A DNA stretch of 64,000 nucleotides, taken from Ophiura sarsii (lineage: Eukaryota > Echinodermata > Ophiuroidea > Amphilepidida > Ophiuridae). Under the pieces are notes generated by a model, which worked only from the letters and a program-made list of their open reading frames with translations, did not search any database and had not been told where the DNA came from. The stretch spans positions 15,229,963-15,293,962 of the forward strand of contig CM069449.1 of assembly GCA_035610835.1 (NCBI GenBank). Direction: 5' to 3'. A program made the translations under genes and the position numbers. This document shows, in pieces, positions 50,501 to 52,487 of this stretch. The number at the start of each line of letters is the position of its first letter. Position 1 is the first letter of the stretch.

Positions 50501-52487
50501 TGGTTGAAGATGCAGTGGCACACATCACTCAGTGTCAGGTATGTAGCCATTAGGGAATAAAGTCTTTGAGATATTGTGGTGTATGTACTCAATGGATGAT
50601 ATGATCAAGGTTAAGAATGCTGAGTTAGAGGAGGAACTAACCGTGTTGGTTGATGATGCAGTGGCACACATCACACAGTGTCAGGTATGTAGTCATTAGG
50701 GAATAAAGTCTTTGAGATATTGCGGTGTATGTACTCAATGGATGATATGATCAAGGTTTAAAATGCTGAGTTAGAGGAGGAACTATCTGTGTTGGTTGAA
50801 GATGCAGTGGCACACATCACACAGTGTCAGGTATGTAGTCATTAGGGAATAAAGTCTTTGAGATATTGCGGTGTATGTACTCAATGGCTGATATAATTTA
50901 AGGTTTAATATGCTGAGTTTGAGGAGGAACTATCTGTGTTGGTTGAAGATGCAGTGGCACACATCACACAGTGTCAGGTATGTAACTAACCCCCCCCCCC
51001 CCCCCCACCCCAAAAAAAAGGGAAAGGAAAGGAAAGAAAAAAGGGGGAGAGAGGAAAGAAGTAGTCCTGAGTAGGGAACAGTATGTCAATCTTTTCAACA
51101 TTTGTAGACAAAATCTGAACCATGCATGAAGTGAGACTAAAGAGCCCAATGCAATCCACACATTTCACAGTGCCAGATATGTAGGTTCTGGTTTTTTTAC
51201 ATGCTGGAATCAGATATTTGCAAGTATGTTATGTTATGAGATCCACCCCATCAAAACAGACCAGTTGTAGCCAGATATCAAAAGTGTGTATGTTATTCAT
51301 GTTTTCCCCTGTAACCTCTGTCTGCTCCTCAACATACCATTTTTATAAATCATGTTTCAGCGTAAATGTGTATCACCAATGTACAACTCAGAAACTTGTT
51401 TATATGTTGCAGCTCTGCCAAGCTAAAGGTTTCATATGCGAGATGTGCAGTAACGAACAGGACATCATCTTCCCGTTTCAACTCCTTAAGACACATCAAT
51501 GCCCCGGTAAGCTTATAGTATAATAAAACTATAGAGCCAGAGAGGATAAGCAAAAATTGAGTTTTTCTAAAATATCACCTATGGCAATCCCTGAATATAA
51601 TTAGGATATGGGATGTGCCGCACTAGGGTGGTTACTGTAAAACCAGAAATGTTCATGTGCATTTAAATTTCGCTTAGTTTTCGAGAAGCACTTACTAGCC
51701 AAAATGTCATGCTGCAAATATTTCCAATCTACATTGTAGTAGTGCATTGCAAAATTACACAATGTAACACTAAGTTTGCATTCACTGAATTTTCATCCCA
51801 ACAATTATGCCAGTTGCTGATTCGTTAAATTTTAAACTCACAAACATTTCTGGTTTTACAGTATTTTCTTGCAAGAAATCACTAAAAAGAGGGTATGAAT
51901 TTGTGCTGGAATATCCCTAATGGTGGGGTATTGAAACATGAAAATCATGAAAGATACCCAGTCTAAACTTTAAAAGAAAAAATTAAAAATTTAAGTACAC
52001 CTCCCTCCTAAGCAACAAAGTAGAATGAAGAGCTATAGTTTAATCAGTTTTAAATTGGCGAATACAGAAGGACACGGGCACGCATGAAGGTAACAAGCTT
52101 AAGTGCACTGTGTATCATATGCATGACGCATGCCTGTGGCCAAAACCGCATGCGTGTGGCAATAATCGTGCAAAAACCCTTGGATTACTTTTGCGCACGG
52201 AGAGATAAAAACCTAATATTTCTCGCCAATTTGGAACTGATTAAACTATAAACAAGAGAACTGGAGTTGTAAAAGGTTACTGACTCAGTGTTAATGATTT
52301 CCATTTGACCATTGTTGTTATTTCAGCTTGTTGGTCATGCTACCACAAACTATGCTGGCAGACAAGCAACCATCGCTGTCCAAAATGTGAACGAATCACT
52401 GCAAGAAAACAACTCAGAGAAAAGACCTCTTCACCAAAGGTTGATAGAATGACACCGGTGGACGAGATTAGCCCATTGATAAGGTGA
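9869..52487 (+). CDS. RUBCN: Rubicon: autophagy/endosome regulator with RUN and Rubicon homology domains (18 exons)
   Basis: Joined coding exons: 9869-9957, 10924-11080, 17485-17707, 19042-19148, 24858-25902, 27069-27178, 28856-29057, 30439-30498, 32949-33065, 35776-35960, 37952-38032, 41082-41155, 41470-41534, 41864-42102, 48648-48709, 49217-49370, 51413-51506, 52327-52487. All junctions are AG/GT and phases agree, giving 3,225 nt (1,074 residues), somewhat longer than the roughly 970 of the human protein. Residues 31-192 form the RUN domain. The middle is Ser/Thr-rich with acidic patches. Residues 817-1045 are the Cys/His-rich Rubicon homology (RH) domain, with C829/C832, C855/C858, C992/C999/C1002, C1020/C1023/C1026, H1028/C1031 and C1039/C1042 as candidate zinc ligands. 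In mammals Rubicon binds the Beclin-1-UVRAG-Vps34 complex and GTP-Rab7 on late endosomes, inhibits autophagosome maturation and supports LC3-associated phagocytosis; those roles are inferred here. Introns are swollen by mobile elements. Paralogous Pacer (RUBCNL) lacks a RUN domain, so Rubicon is the better call. Confidence 0.93.
10245..10370. repeat. Dispersed repeat M, copy 1
   Basis: Contains GATGCCTGTGG, TTTGAGAGCCACCTTG, TTTTTAATCTACCCA and CGCTGTCCCTATTTG in the same order as 35433-35525. Ends not resolved. Confidence 0.55.
10924..11080 (+). CDS. RUBCN: Rubicon exon 2 (RUN domain, first part)
   Basis: CCCCCAG precedes the exon and GTACTG follows it. It encodes [20 protein letters not shown] and onward to the RERQ end, the first helices of the RUN domain. 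Phase 2 in, phase 0 out. Confidence 0.9.
11101..11428. mobile_element. MITE with about 50-bp terminal inverted repeats
   Basis: Starts ACACTGCAAATTATGAGCG and ends with its reverse complement CGCTCATAATTTGCAGTGT. The inverted similarity continues through TTTACTTTTGGACAAACT. It lies 20 bp after the Rubicon exon 2 donor. No coding capacity. Confidence 0.8.
11446..11808 (+). mobile_element. MITE family A, copy 1 (GGCCAAACAAAGAAG ends)
   Basis: Inverted ends GGCCAAACAAAGAAG and CTTCTTTGTTTGGCC with GTCTGTCTCAGAA/TTCTGAGACAGAC inside them. Internal A-rich tract has expanded in this copy. Relatives at 21860-22173 and 57065-57363, half copy at 41672-41819. The flanking TTA/TAA trinucleotides and GGCC ends fit a PIF/Harbinger-type MITE. 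Confidence 0.8.
12030..16140 (+). mobile_element. CR1/L2-like non-LTR retrotransposon, near full length
   Basis: One long coding region preceded by about 340 bp of possible 5' UTR and followed by a short 3' UTR. The 3' UTR holds a hairpin (GCTCC-ATCA-GGAGC at 16086-16099, with outer TCC/GGA pairing) and a CCAGAA tandem (16115-16137), the arrangement used by L2-clade reverse transcriptases to recognise their own RNA. The 5' boundary and target-site duplication are not resolved. It has the same orientation as Rubicon, in intron 2. Confidence 0.8.
12373..16044 (+). CDS. LINE polyprotein: 2A-like motif, PHD finger, APE endonuclease, reverse transcriptase
   Basis: 1,223 codons without interruption. 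Residues 31-50 are hydrophobic. A 2A-like ribosome-skipping motif ([10 protein letters not shown], Gly145/Pro146) sits at 137-146. A PHD-type finger follows: C154, C157, C170, C173, H178, C181, C201, C204. The apurinic-like endonuclease spans about 287-510 with N293, E320, [10 protein letters not shown] (429-438) and SDHD (500-503). The reverse transcriptase includes FSKAFD with D861, [10 protein letters not shown] from 917 and FADD with D949/D950. All visible catalytic residues are intact, so the copy is young. The downstream region ends with the usual CR1/L2 tail ([10 protein letters not shown]..., W.SLP). The true start could be a later Met; a 2A near the N-terminus is known in several sea-urchin-type LINEs. 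Confidence 0.92.
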   Translation: MRQWTAVAKYFFHRLGWVTPLLLQICHLTNMNFSITVSTLFCLIGLYVQLYNGRNTTSHWRDSFVKHGCKLTWKSDNAASHLLLMAPDFDYKYYPATTNTTEGFKSKNLSLISNLQQNKHSNKLAMPYLSMLILMQAGDLHPNPGPNYKPKFPCAICGKAVKWSQRASCCDKCDQWYHVDCMCMSTPVYEALDSSQVSWICCNCGTPNFASSLFSNYSLDISNSFANLTSLSTDSGPLSPPMATSSPNQNGTTKSRLSPTKVNSNNTAESKSKPKTKAFHRPRRQAIKVMVINFNSIRGKTADMAINIENYSPDIIIGTETCLDNSINSSELFPPDYSVIRKDRDIANAKGGGGVLIALKNDLIGTHRTDLDTKCEIVWVTIKIQGSKDITIGAFYRSQKFGSTPEYLKELRESLTKIKTSSSNIWLAGDFNFPGINWDTLTVNPGSPTPGLSKEMIVIANDFGLEQIVTEPTRGKNTLDLFFTTNPTLVERSMVIPGISDHDSIPVIIVSSKPRVIRQRPRLIYQFHKADTDALLKDIGEWCNDFSTRDLSKLSVSRLYDEFQCKIKSAMNTHIPTKLITKLNNAPWITRKVKRLLKRKQRAFNFYKKHTGAKNLERFTLARKDTHKASRNSYREYVKSVCTESPKKFWSFIKSLKVDSDNIPTLSKEGKLESDNKIKAEILNNQFKSVFTNENPQLPHEPLSSVPTMSDITVSVDGVAKLLRDLNPNKASGPDEIPSRILKIAAEEIAPVLTQIFQRSLDTGEVPKSWLRANITPIFKKGDRTRAGNYRPISLTCICSKLLEHIIHSNIMHHFDANSILTNKQHGFRSKHSCESQLILTVNDLAKSLDNRSQTDMIIMDFSKAFDSVPHNRLLNKLKRYGIHNTTLTWISNFLKHREQRVVVGGEHSTWADVVSGVPQGTVLGPLLFLVYINDLPDNIHSSVRLFADDCVIYREIHNSFDSEELQSDLNTLVKWEKDWQLSFNPSKCFVMRLTHARSTKRFEYKLGENILSETNGHPYLGVFITNKLQWNTHIHQITAKANRSLGFIRRNLYSCPTKTKEAAYNTLVRPLVEYSSAVWDPHTKDLQNKVEMIQRRSARFVCGDFKTRSKGSVTKMIQNLGWDSLTNRRLARRLTVLQQARLGLLSLPLDTQLQPAQRRTRQLHCNAYNQIATNKDCLKHAYFPRTIRDWNSLPEHITNIDSLPKFKTTLANHLQELSNKQD
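16458..17476. mobile_element. 1,019-bp TA-flanked DNA transposon supplying the exon 3 splice acceptor
   Basis: Terminal repeats are perfect over 24 bp: GGGGAGAGTGGGGTTGG plus TTGGAAC at 16458-16481 and its inverse at 17453-17476. TA flanks both sides (16456-16457, 17477-17478), as in Tc1/mariner insertions. The interior repeats CAACTAACCCCATG-type words on both strands and has no transposase, so it is non-autonomous. Its right end lies 8 bp before Rubicon exon 3. Confidence 0.88.
17443..17484 (+). promoter_or_regulatory. RUBCN: Transposon-derived branch point and 3' splice site of Rubicon exon 3
   Basis: CTAAC at 17443-17447 matches the yUnAy branch consensus, with A17446 lying 38 nt before the terminal AG. 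From there to CTACAG there is no other AG and the tract is C-rich. All but the last 8 nt come from the transposon. The branch assignment is a prediction. Confidence 0.6.
17485..17707 (+). CDS. RUBCN: Rubicon exon 3 (RUN domain, central part)
   Basis: Encodes the RUN core from [20 protein letters not shown] through [20 protein letters not shown]. The donor is GTGAGT. The acceptor CTACAG lies directly after a DNA-transposon terminal repeat (16458-17476), so the pyrimidine tract is transposon-derived. Confidence 0.93.
17742..17944. repeat. (GATT)n microsatellite, two blocks
   Basis: GATT/ATTG tetramers run 17742-17818 and 17891-17944, separated by about 70 bp of unique sequence, directly after the Rubicon exon 3 donor. 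Confidence 0.95.
17950..18615. other. Intron 3, nothing recognised
   Basis: AT-rich sequence without clear repeats, open frames of known type or inverted ends. Confidence 0.4.
18619..18790 (+). repeat. tRNA-derived SINE with CCTTGGGAAAGGCACTT core
   Basis: Box B-like GTGGGTTCGAGTTC is followed by TGTCCTTGGGAAAGGCACTT, CACCGCGCTTGCCTCTC and GGTGTATAAATGGGTACCGG. This core is a recurring SINE body in marine invertebrates. A related core occurs at 26375-26420. Confidence 0.65.
19042..19148 (+). CDS. RUBCN: Rubicon exon 4 (end of RUN domain)
   Basis: Acceptor TTTTTTCAG, donor GTAGGT. Encodes [20 protein letters not shown] then [16 protein letters not shown], the final RUN helices. Phase 1 in, phase 0 out. 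Confidence 0.92.
19180..19690. mobile_element. 510-bp foldback element with arms over 200 bp
   Basis: TAAACTGCTC at the left is inverted as GAGCAGTTTA at the right. The arms share GGAATATTTTTTCTAGCAC, ATCCATGTAAAGCT and GTTCTCAAGCA in inverted order, meeting around 19430. It starts 31 bp after the exon 4 donor. No coding capacity. Confidence 0.8.
19700..21855. other. Intron 4, no gene recognised
   Basis: The word GCGTCTATAATT / AACGTCTATAATTTTTGG is repeated at 20077-20110 with a related ATAGACGTTGTAG at 20210. The rest shows no family resemblance and no resolved element ends. Confidence 0.35.
21860..22173 (+). mobile_element. MITE family A, copy 2
   Basis: GGCCAAACAAAGAAGAAGG at the left and TCTTCTTTGTTTGGCC at the right, with TTA on both sides (21857-21859 and 22174-22176). 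Shares CGCCGTAGCTCATTTCACAT and GGCTATGAGGTATGCAA with the other copies. Confidence 0.88.
22220..22470. mobile_element. MITE family L, copy 1 (TTAACACTTTCCAC ends)
   Basis: Starts TTAACACTTTCCACACGGC and ends GCGTGGAAAGTGTTAA. Relatives at 29387-29540 (shortened) and 54639-54885 share GTCTGCAGACGACAG-type text. The TTAA termini suggest a TTAA-targeting superfamily such as piggyBac. Confidence 0.82.
22763..23026 (+). mobile_element. MITE family K, copy 1 (TGTGACC ends)
   Basis: Left TGTGACCCGTCACGTTAAAA, right inverted form ending ACGCGACTGGTCACA; GGACATGTTG/CAACATGTCC lies inside each end. Relatives at 36439-36690 (inverted) and 55167-55405. Confidence 0.85.
23137..23212. repeat. Near-perfect palindrome
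   Basis: The core at 23157-23193 has 18-bp arms (TCACAATCAATAAGTATA and its inverse) around a single T. Weaker pairing continues outward through ATTGTGACTAAAT / TTTAGTTACAAT. It could extrude as a cruciform. It sits between families K and J in intron 4. Confidence 0.8.
23297..23662 (-). mobile_element. MITE family J, copy 1 (TTAAAGGTAGATGTTC ends)
   Basis: TTAAAGGTAGATGTTCCGAT at the left; CGGAACATACACCTTTAA at the right. Matches 42622-42942 and 54100-54446 in the opposite orientation, sharing GGATGACCTTTCATGTAAAA and CTCAATGGGCAAA. TTAA followed by AGG would fit a Kolobok-type TTAA element. Confidence 0.85.
23930..24060. repeat. Dispersed repeat C, copy 1
   Basis: Shares the order GACCGACC, AGGTCTGTTTGCC, TGTAGAACAG, TTTTCGTCACCTAAT with 43430-43565. 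Ends not resolved. Confidence 0.45.
24060..24857. other. Intron 4 end, possible decayed family A relative
   Basis: ATGTGAGACAGATT then TTTCTTGGCCTTAT at 24560-24595 resembles the right end of MITE family A, but the left end is missing. Nothing else recognised before exon 5. Confidence 0.3.
24858..25902 (+). CDS. RUBCN: Rubicon exon 5 (large low-complexity middle)
   Basis: 1,045 nt, the largest exon. Acceptor TTTTTTCAG, donor GTGAGT after AAATG. Begins [20 protein letters not shown]. Rich in Ser, Thr, Ala and Asp, with a CxxC (LCRTCGRL) and a basic HKRSQSD motif with a phosphosite-like pattern. Predicted disordered linker; in mammals this region contacts partners of the PI3-kinase complex. 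Confidence 0.9.
26370..27047 (+). repeat. SINE-like core and tail with insertions
   Basis: TTGTCCTTGGGCAAGACGCT at 26380 matches the core of the SINE at 18619-18790, and a tail (AAAAGCGCTATATAAAAAC) appears at 27007-27026. A 13-bp repeat and AT-rich sequence lie between. Whether both parts are one insertion is uncertain. Confidence 0.4.
26558..26628. repeat. 13-bp tandem repeat AGGGGCCCGCCTT
   Basis: About five exact head-to-tail copies of AGGGGCCCGCCTT, a GC-rich island in AT-rich intron 5. Confidence 0.9.
27069..27178 (+). CDS. RUBCN: Rubicon exon 6
   Basis: Acceptor CCACACAG, donor GTATAA. Encodes a segment with the conserved [13 protein letters not shown] core, matching the same block in vertebrate Rubicon. 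Confidence 0.92.
27431..27713. mobile_element. MITE family N (TTTAAAGGTCTTCCCACAATG ends)
   Basis: Left end TTTAAAGGTCTTCCCACAAT then GCGTTGCA; right end TGCAATGCATTGTGGTGATG, TCTTTAAA. Single copy in this window. Confidence 0.65.
27795..28540. other. Intron 6, nothing recognised
   Basis: AT-rich. A tandem duplication of AATTGATTCCAAAGATATGA-type text lies at 27915-27955. No gene or element ends resolved. Confidence 0.35.
28548..28812. mobile_element. Putative MITE with TAGAAAAAGTGTTCGAACACT ends
   Basis: ATAGAAAAAGTGTTCGAACA at the left and GTGTTCGAACACC, TTTTTTCTAT at the right are inverted. It ends about 43 bp before Rubicon exon 7, whose own pyrimidine tract lies outside it. Confidence 0.5.
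28856..29057 (+). CDS. RUBCN: Rubicon exon 7
   Basis: Acceptor TTTTTACGCAG, donor GTAAGT. Encodes [19 protein letters not shown], conserved in the family, then an acidic run (SDDDEIQE) and a strongly basic helix ([13 protein letters not shown]). Confidence 0.93.
29095..29120. repeat. Poly-G run
   Basis: A G homopolymer directly after TATATTTCCGTAGA in intron 7. Confidence 0.85.
29387..29540. mobile_element. MITE family L, copy 2 (shortened)
   Basis: Starts TAACACTTTCCACA and ends GAGTGGAAAGTGTTAA. Retains GGAACTGTCGTCTGCAGACA but lacks about 100 bp of the left interior. Confidence 0.75.
29545..29990. other. Intron 7, nothing recognised
   Basis: A frame of 86 codons at 29597-29857 shows no recognisable family. 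No element ends found. Confidence 0.3.
30029..30174. mobile_element. Foldback family F, copy 1
   Basis: Arms ATTGGTCGAGCTATGAG and CTCATAGCGAGACCAAT flank a loop near GGGCATGCGTCTCGCCC; outer ends TATAAAATTGGAT / ATCCAATTTTAT. Relative at 34438-34596. Confidence 0.8.
30439..30498 (+). CDS. RUBCN: Rubicon exon 8 (60 nt)
   Basis: Small exon between TTGTTGTAG and GTATGT. Encodes a Thr/Ser-rich stretch ([19 protein letters not shown]). A multiple of three, so skipping would keep the frame. Confidence 0.82.
30500..31765. other. Intron 8, nothing recognised
   Basis: AT-rich sequence without resolved repeats. Short frames at 30765-31180 have no family resemblance. Confidence 0.35.
31770..31985 (-). 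repeat. tRNA-derived SINE with conserved 5' leader, copy 2
   Basis: On the - strand: GCGCATGTGCGGACC, TTTTTGATGACGTAA, GCCTATATAGTGTGTG, AGTATACTGCGCGAA, GTAGCTGAAAGCCGTGG. This is the same order as copy 1 at 7598-7860, but box B is decayed. Confidence 0.55.
32132..32273. mobile_element. Foldback element G, about 45-bp near-perfect arms
   Basis: GTTATCCCCTGCATGTTCAC through AATACCTATGGTTT at 32132-32179 is repeated inverted at 32229-32273. The loop is about 50 bp. Confidence 0.88.
32949..33065 (+). CDS. RUBCN: Rubicon exon 9 (117 nt)
   Basis: Acceptor ATTAAACAG, donor GTTAGT. Encodes an acidic segment [20 protein letters not shown] and then a Ser-rich tail ending SLYS. The DLSDPG block is conserved in vertebrate Rubicon. 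Multiple of three. Confidence 0.88.
34438..34596. mobile_element. Foldback family F, copy 2
   Basis: Arms TATTGGTCTCGCTATGAG and CTCATAGCTCGACCAATA, with outer ATAAAATCGGACGGATT / AATCCATCCGATTTTAT. The right end joins directly to a 164-bp array unit (ATCAAACTCAGGTC). Confidence 0.85.
34863..35147. mobile_element. MITE E (TAGGGGGCTGGCATTTTC ends)
   Basis: TAGGGGGCTGGCATTTTCTTC and the inverse at the right (GAAGAAAATGCCAGCCCCC) are inverted repeats of about 29 bp with one mismatch. The interior is C-rich (ATGACCCCCCC words). Removing it restores the array sequence GTAAAATTGATTAC exactly, so the insertion point is clear. Confidence 0.88.
35433..35525. repeat. Dispersed repeat M, copy 2
   Basis: GATGCCTGTGGTTTGAGAGC, TTTTTAATCTACCCA and CCGCTGTCCCTATTT match copy 1 at 10245-10370. 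Confidence 0.55.
35776..35960 (+). CDS. RUBCN: Rubicon exon 10
   Basis: Acceptor CCTTTAG, donor GTGAGT. Encodes [20 protein letters not shown] and [15 protein letters not shown], matching the block that precedes the Rubicon homology domain in vertebrates. Confidence 0.92.
35961..36438. other. Intron 10 start, nothing recognised
   Basis: Contains a weak inverted pair (ACCAATCAGA at 36037 and 36139). No gene. Confidence 0.35.
36439..36690 (-). mobile_element. MITE family K, copy 2
   Basis: TGTGACCAGTCGCGTCAAAA at the left and TGATGTGACGGGTCACA at the right; the inverse of the copies at 22763 and 55167. Confidence 0.87.
36800..36900 (+). repeat. tRNA-derived SINE head
   Basis: Box A-like TGGTGTGGTGGTTGAGCC and box B-like AGGATTCAATTTC, about 40 bp apart. 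Too degenerate for a tRNA gene. Confidence 0.45.
37295..37680. mobile_element. Foldback MITE family H, copy 1
   Basis: TTAAAGGCATATTATGTGAT at the left and ATCACATATTACCTTTAA at the right; arms continue inward through CCAAGTTACAGAGCGATACG and meet at CTGTCGG-TGTTT-CCGACAG. Copies at 47815-48135 (diverged) and 58898-59176. TTAA plus AGG termini. Confidence 0.88.
37952..38032 (+). CDS. RUBCN: Rubicon exon 11 (81 nt)
   Basis: Acceptor TGATTTCAG, donor GTAAGT. Encodes [20 protein letters not shown] with the conserved PISPDDG motif. Multiple of three, phase 0 at both ends. Confidence 0.9.
38216..39082. mobile_element. Foldback element I with an internal duplication
   Basis: Left ATAAACGCAACACC, AAAGTAAGTCCCCCTCTC; right is the inverse ending GGTGTTGTGTTTAT. 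Inside, a block of about 270 bp (38265-38530) is repeated at 38620-38885, including TAACAACTCAC-type and GAGCCAAGAAGGGGATTT text. No transposase. Confidence 0.82.
39090..39950. other. Intron 11, nothing recognised
   Basis: AT-rich sequence without resolved element ends or coding similarity. Confidence 0.35.
40160..40240 (-). repeat. tRNA-derived SINE head (tRNA-like, - strand)
   Basis: On the - strand: GTGGCGCACTACTGGTAGAG (box A-like), GTCTCGCAATCGAGA (anticodon-arm-like) and TTGTGGGTTCAAGCCCC (box B). The best tRNA-like structure in the window, but the acceptor stem does not pair well, so it is called a SINE. Confidence 0.55.
40316..40390 (+). repeat. Direct repeat of about 36 bp, two copies
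   Basis: TGCGCACAGACAGACTGTAC followed by CGTGGACATTTG occurs at 40316 and 40353. Confidence 0.85.
41082..41155 (+). CDS. RUBCN: Rubicon exon 12 (start of RH domain)
   Basis: Acceptor TTTTCTAG, donor GTAAGT. Encodes [20 protein letters not shown], the conserved WAPPRxQIIF lead-in to the zinc-binding region. Confidence 0.93.
41470..41534 (+). CDS. RUBCN: Rubicon exon 13 (first zinc knuckle)
   Basis: Acceptor TTTTTTTACAG, donor GTGAGC. Encodes [21 protein letters not shown]829 and C832 form the first CxxC of the RH domain. Confidence 0.94.
41672..41819 (-). mobile_element. MITE family A, half copy upstream of Rubicon exon 14
   Basis: Right end TCTGAGACAGACC, TTTCTTTGTTTGACC. The left edge is cut inside the element (CTGTAAGCTTGGATTAGC). 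It ends about 44 bp before exon 14. Confidence 0.75.
41864..42102 (+). CDS. RUBCN: Rubicon exon 14 (RH domain core)
   Basis: Acceptor ATGCCACAG, donor GTAGGT. Encodes the most conserved RH block: [40 protein letters not shown] and [16 protein letters not shown]. The exon is enclosed by MITEs: a half copy of family A ends about 44 bp before it and a hAT-like element starts 15 bp after its donor site. Confidence 0.96.
42118..42398. mobile_element. hAT-like MITE directly after Rubicon exon 14
   Basis: Starts CAGGGTTCCCGCAACC and ends GGTGCAGGAACCTTG. TAGAAC flanks both sides (42112-42117, 42399-42404). The interior repeats CATGGAAAAGTCATGGAATT. CAGGG termini suggest hAT, although the visible duplication is 6 rather than 8 bp. 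Confidence 0.7.
42622..42942 (+). mobile_element. MITE family J, copy 2
   Basis: TTAAAGGTGTATGTTC at the left, ACATCTACCTTTAA at the right, with the family-specific interior in the opposite orientation to copy 1. Confidence 0.85.
42950..44665. other. Intron 14, no gene recognised
   Basis: Dispersed repeat C, copy 2, lies at 43430-43565 (GGCCGACC, TGAGGTCTATTCGCC, TGTAGAACAG, TTTTTGTCGCCTAAT). At 44443-44530 a hairpin pairs CGTTGTATATCAGCCGCCGGGA with CCCGGCGGCTGACATACAACG-type sequence. No coding similarity. Confidence 0.4.
44671..44772 (+). repeat. tRNA-Ser/Leu-like SINE head
   Basis: GTGGCGGAGCGGTTAAGGCG (D-arm and box A of class II tRNAs), GGATTTGAAATC around a TGA anticodon position, and GAGTTCAAGCCC (box B). 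The variable arm is enlarged and a T-rich tract follows, so a SINE is more likely than a gene. Confidence 0.55.
44800..45205. repeat. T-rich low-complexity tract 1
   Basis: About 400 bp of TTTATTT/TTTTTCATTT variants on the + strand. Open frames here are Phe-rich artefacts. Confidence 0.9.
45206..47262. mobile_element. Possible 2-kb element bounded by GACGGGGGAGAT / ATCTCCCCCGTC
   Basis: GACGGGGGAGAT at 45208 and ATCTCCCCCGTC at 47249 are inverse of each other and both border T-rich tracts. No coding region was recognised inside. The short inverted match makes this uncertain; the T-rich tracts may be one tract split by insertion. Confidence 0.35.
46179..46752. mobile_element. MITE with AGGGAGTGTTCAT ends and internal duplication
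   Basis: AGGGAGTGTTCATTATAAATA at the left and TATTTATGAACACTCCCT at the right. The block CATGACAAAGGCAAAAAGGT to GGATCAGAAAGAAAT (about 140 bp) is duplicated at 46247 and 46436, each with expanding G runs. Confidence 0.65.
47263..47575. repeat. T-rich low-complexity tract 2 with (ATT)n
   Basis: TTTATTT variants with an (ATT) microsatellite of about 12 units at 47470-47507. Confidence 0.9.
47815..48135. mobile_element. Foldback MITE family H, copy 2 (diverged)
   Basis: Shares TTACAGAGCGATAC, TAGAATGAATTTAG, ATTATGATTTTGAAGTAATTA and TATCACTCTGTAAC with copies 1 and 3, but the outer ends are eroded. Confidence 0.7.
48171..48317 (+). pseudogene. Possible coding relic (48 codons)
   Basis: An open frame reads [20 protein letters not shown] then [20 protein letters not shown] and ends in a stop. 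Its end resembles the closing helix of LINE reverse-transcriptase proteins only loosely. It is not in phase with Rubicon and lacks splice sites. Not recognised. Confidence 0.2.
48648..48709 (+). CDS. RUBCN: Rubicon exon 15 (62 nt)
   Basis: Acceptor CTCCACAG, donor GTAAGA. Encodes [20 protein letters not shown], a helical RH segment. Phase 0 in, phase 2 out; the split Ser codon is completed by exon 16. Confidence 0.92.
48715..49210. other. Intron 15, nothing recognised
   Basis: Contains GC-rich GCCCGCCCGCCTGCCC near 48790 and repeated CCCGACTGACTGG/GCCCGACTGACTAG words (48854, 49007). No gene. Confidence 0.35.
49217..49370 (+). CDS. RUBCN: Rubicon exon 16 (parent of a tandem exon-fragment array)
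   Basis: Acceptor GCATTACAG, donor GTATGT. Encodes [20 protein letters not shown] then [20 protein letters not shown] and AHITQCQ, the RH helices before the second zinc module. From about 49268 the exon plus 43 bp of intron is repeated 11 times downstream, each copy carrying the same donor. Confidence 0.92.
49371..50983 (+). pseudogene. RUBCN: Eleven tandem partial copies of Rubicon exon 16 (146-bp unit)
   Basis: The donor GTATGT recurs at 49517, 49663, 49809, 49955, 50101, 50247, 50393, 50539, 50685, 50831 and 50978: every step is 146 bp except the last (147). Each unit holds the last 103 nt of exon 16, from TACTCAATGG to TGTCAG, plus 43 bp of intron. No unit has an upstream 3' splice site. 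Several copies contain TAA in the exon frame (AAGGTTTAAAATGC near 50462 and 50756). A 292-bp dimer around 50160-50690 is duplicated, indicating unequal exchange. A decayed further unit is visible at 51169-51185. Confidence 0.93.
50988..51060. repeat. Poly-C followed by purine-rich GGAAA tract
   Basis: A C run of about 16 then A/G-only GGGAAAGGAAAGG sequence, separating the exon-16 array from its last decayed unit. Confidence 0.85.
51413..51506 (+). CDS. RUBCN: Rubicon exon 17 (second zinc module)
   Basis: Acceptor TATGTTGCAG, donor GTAAGC. Encodes [20 protein letters not shown] then [11 protein letters not shown], the highly conserved C-x6-C-x2-C block of the RH domain. Confidence 0.95.
51510..52326. 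other. Intron 17, nothing recognised
   Basis: AT-rich, with ATGCATGACGCATGCCTGTG and GCATGCGTGTGG words near 52120-52155. No gene or bounded repeat. Confidence 0.35.
52327..52487 (+). CDS. RUBCN: Rubicon exon 18 (last zinc ligands, stop in minisatellite)
   Basis: Acceptor TTATTTCAG. Encodes [20 protein letters not shown] and [14 protein letters not shown], completing the zinc-binding motifs, then a short tail. From about 52471 the coding sequence is already minisatellite: the final SPLIR and the TGA stop (52485-52487) are the first repeat unit. Vertebrate Rubicon has a different, longer tail here. Confidence 0.93.

Noticed and set aside
49371..50983. Mutually exclusive alternative exons
   Set aside because: The repeated units contain a donor but no acceptor or pyrimidine tract, and several have stops in the exon frame, so they cannot be used as separate internal exons.
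49371..51185. CRISPR array or prokaryotic repeat
   Set aside because: The units are 146 bp with no unique spacers and derive from a coding exon; the context is a eukaryotic intron.
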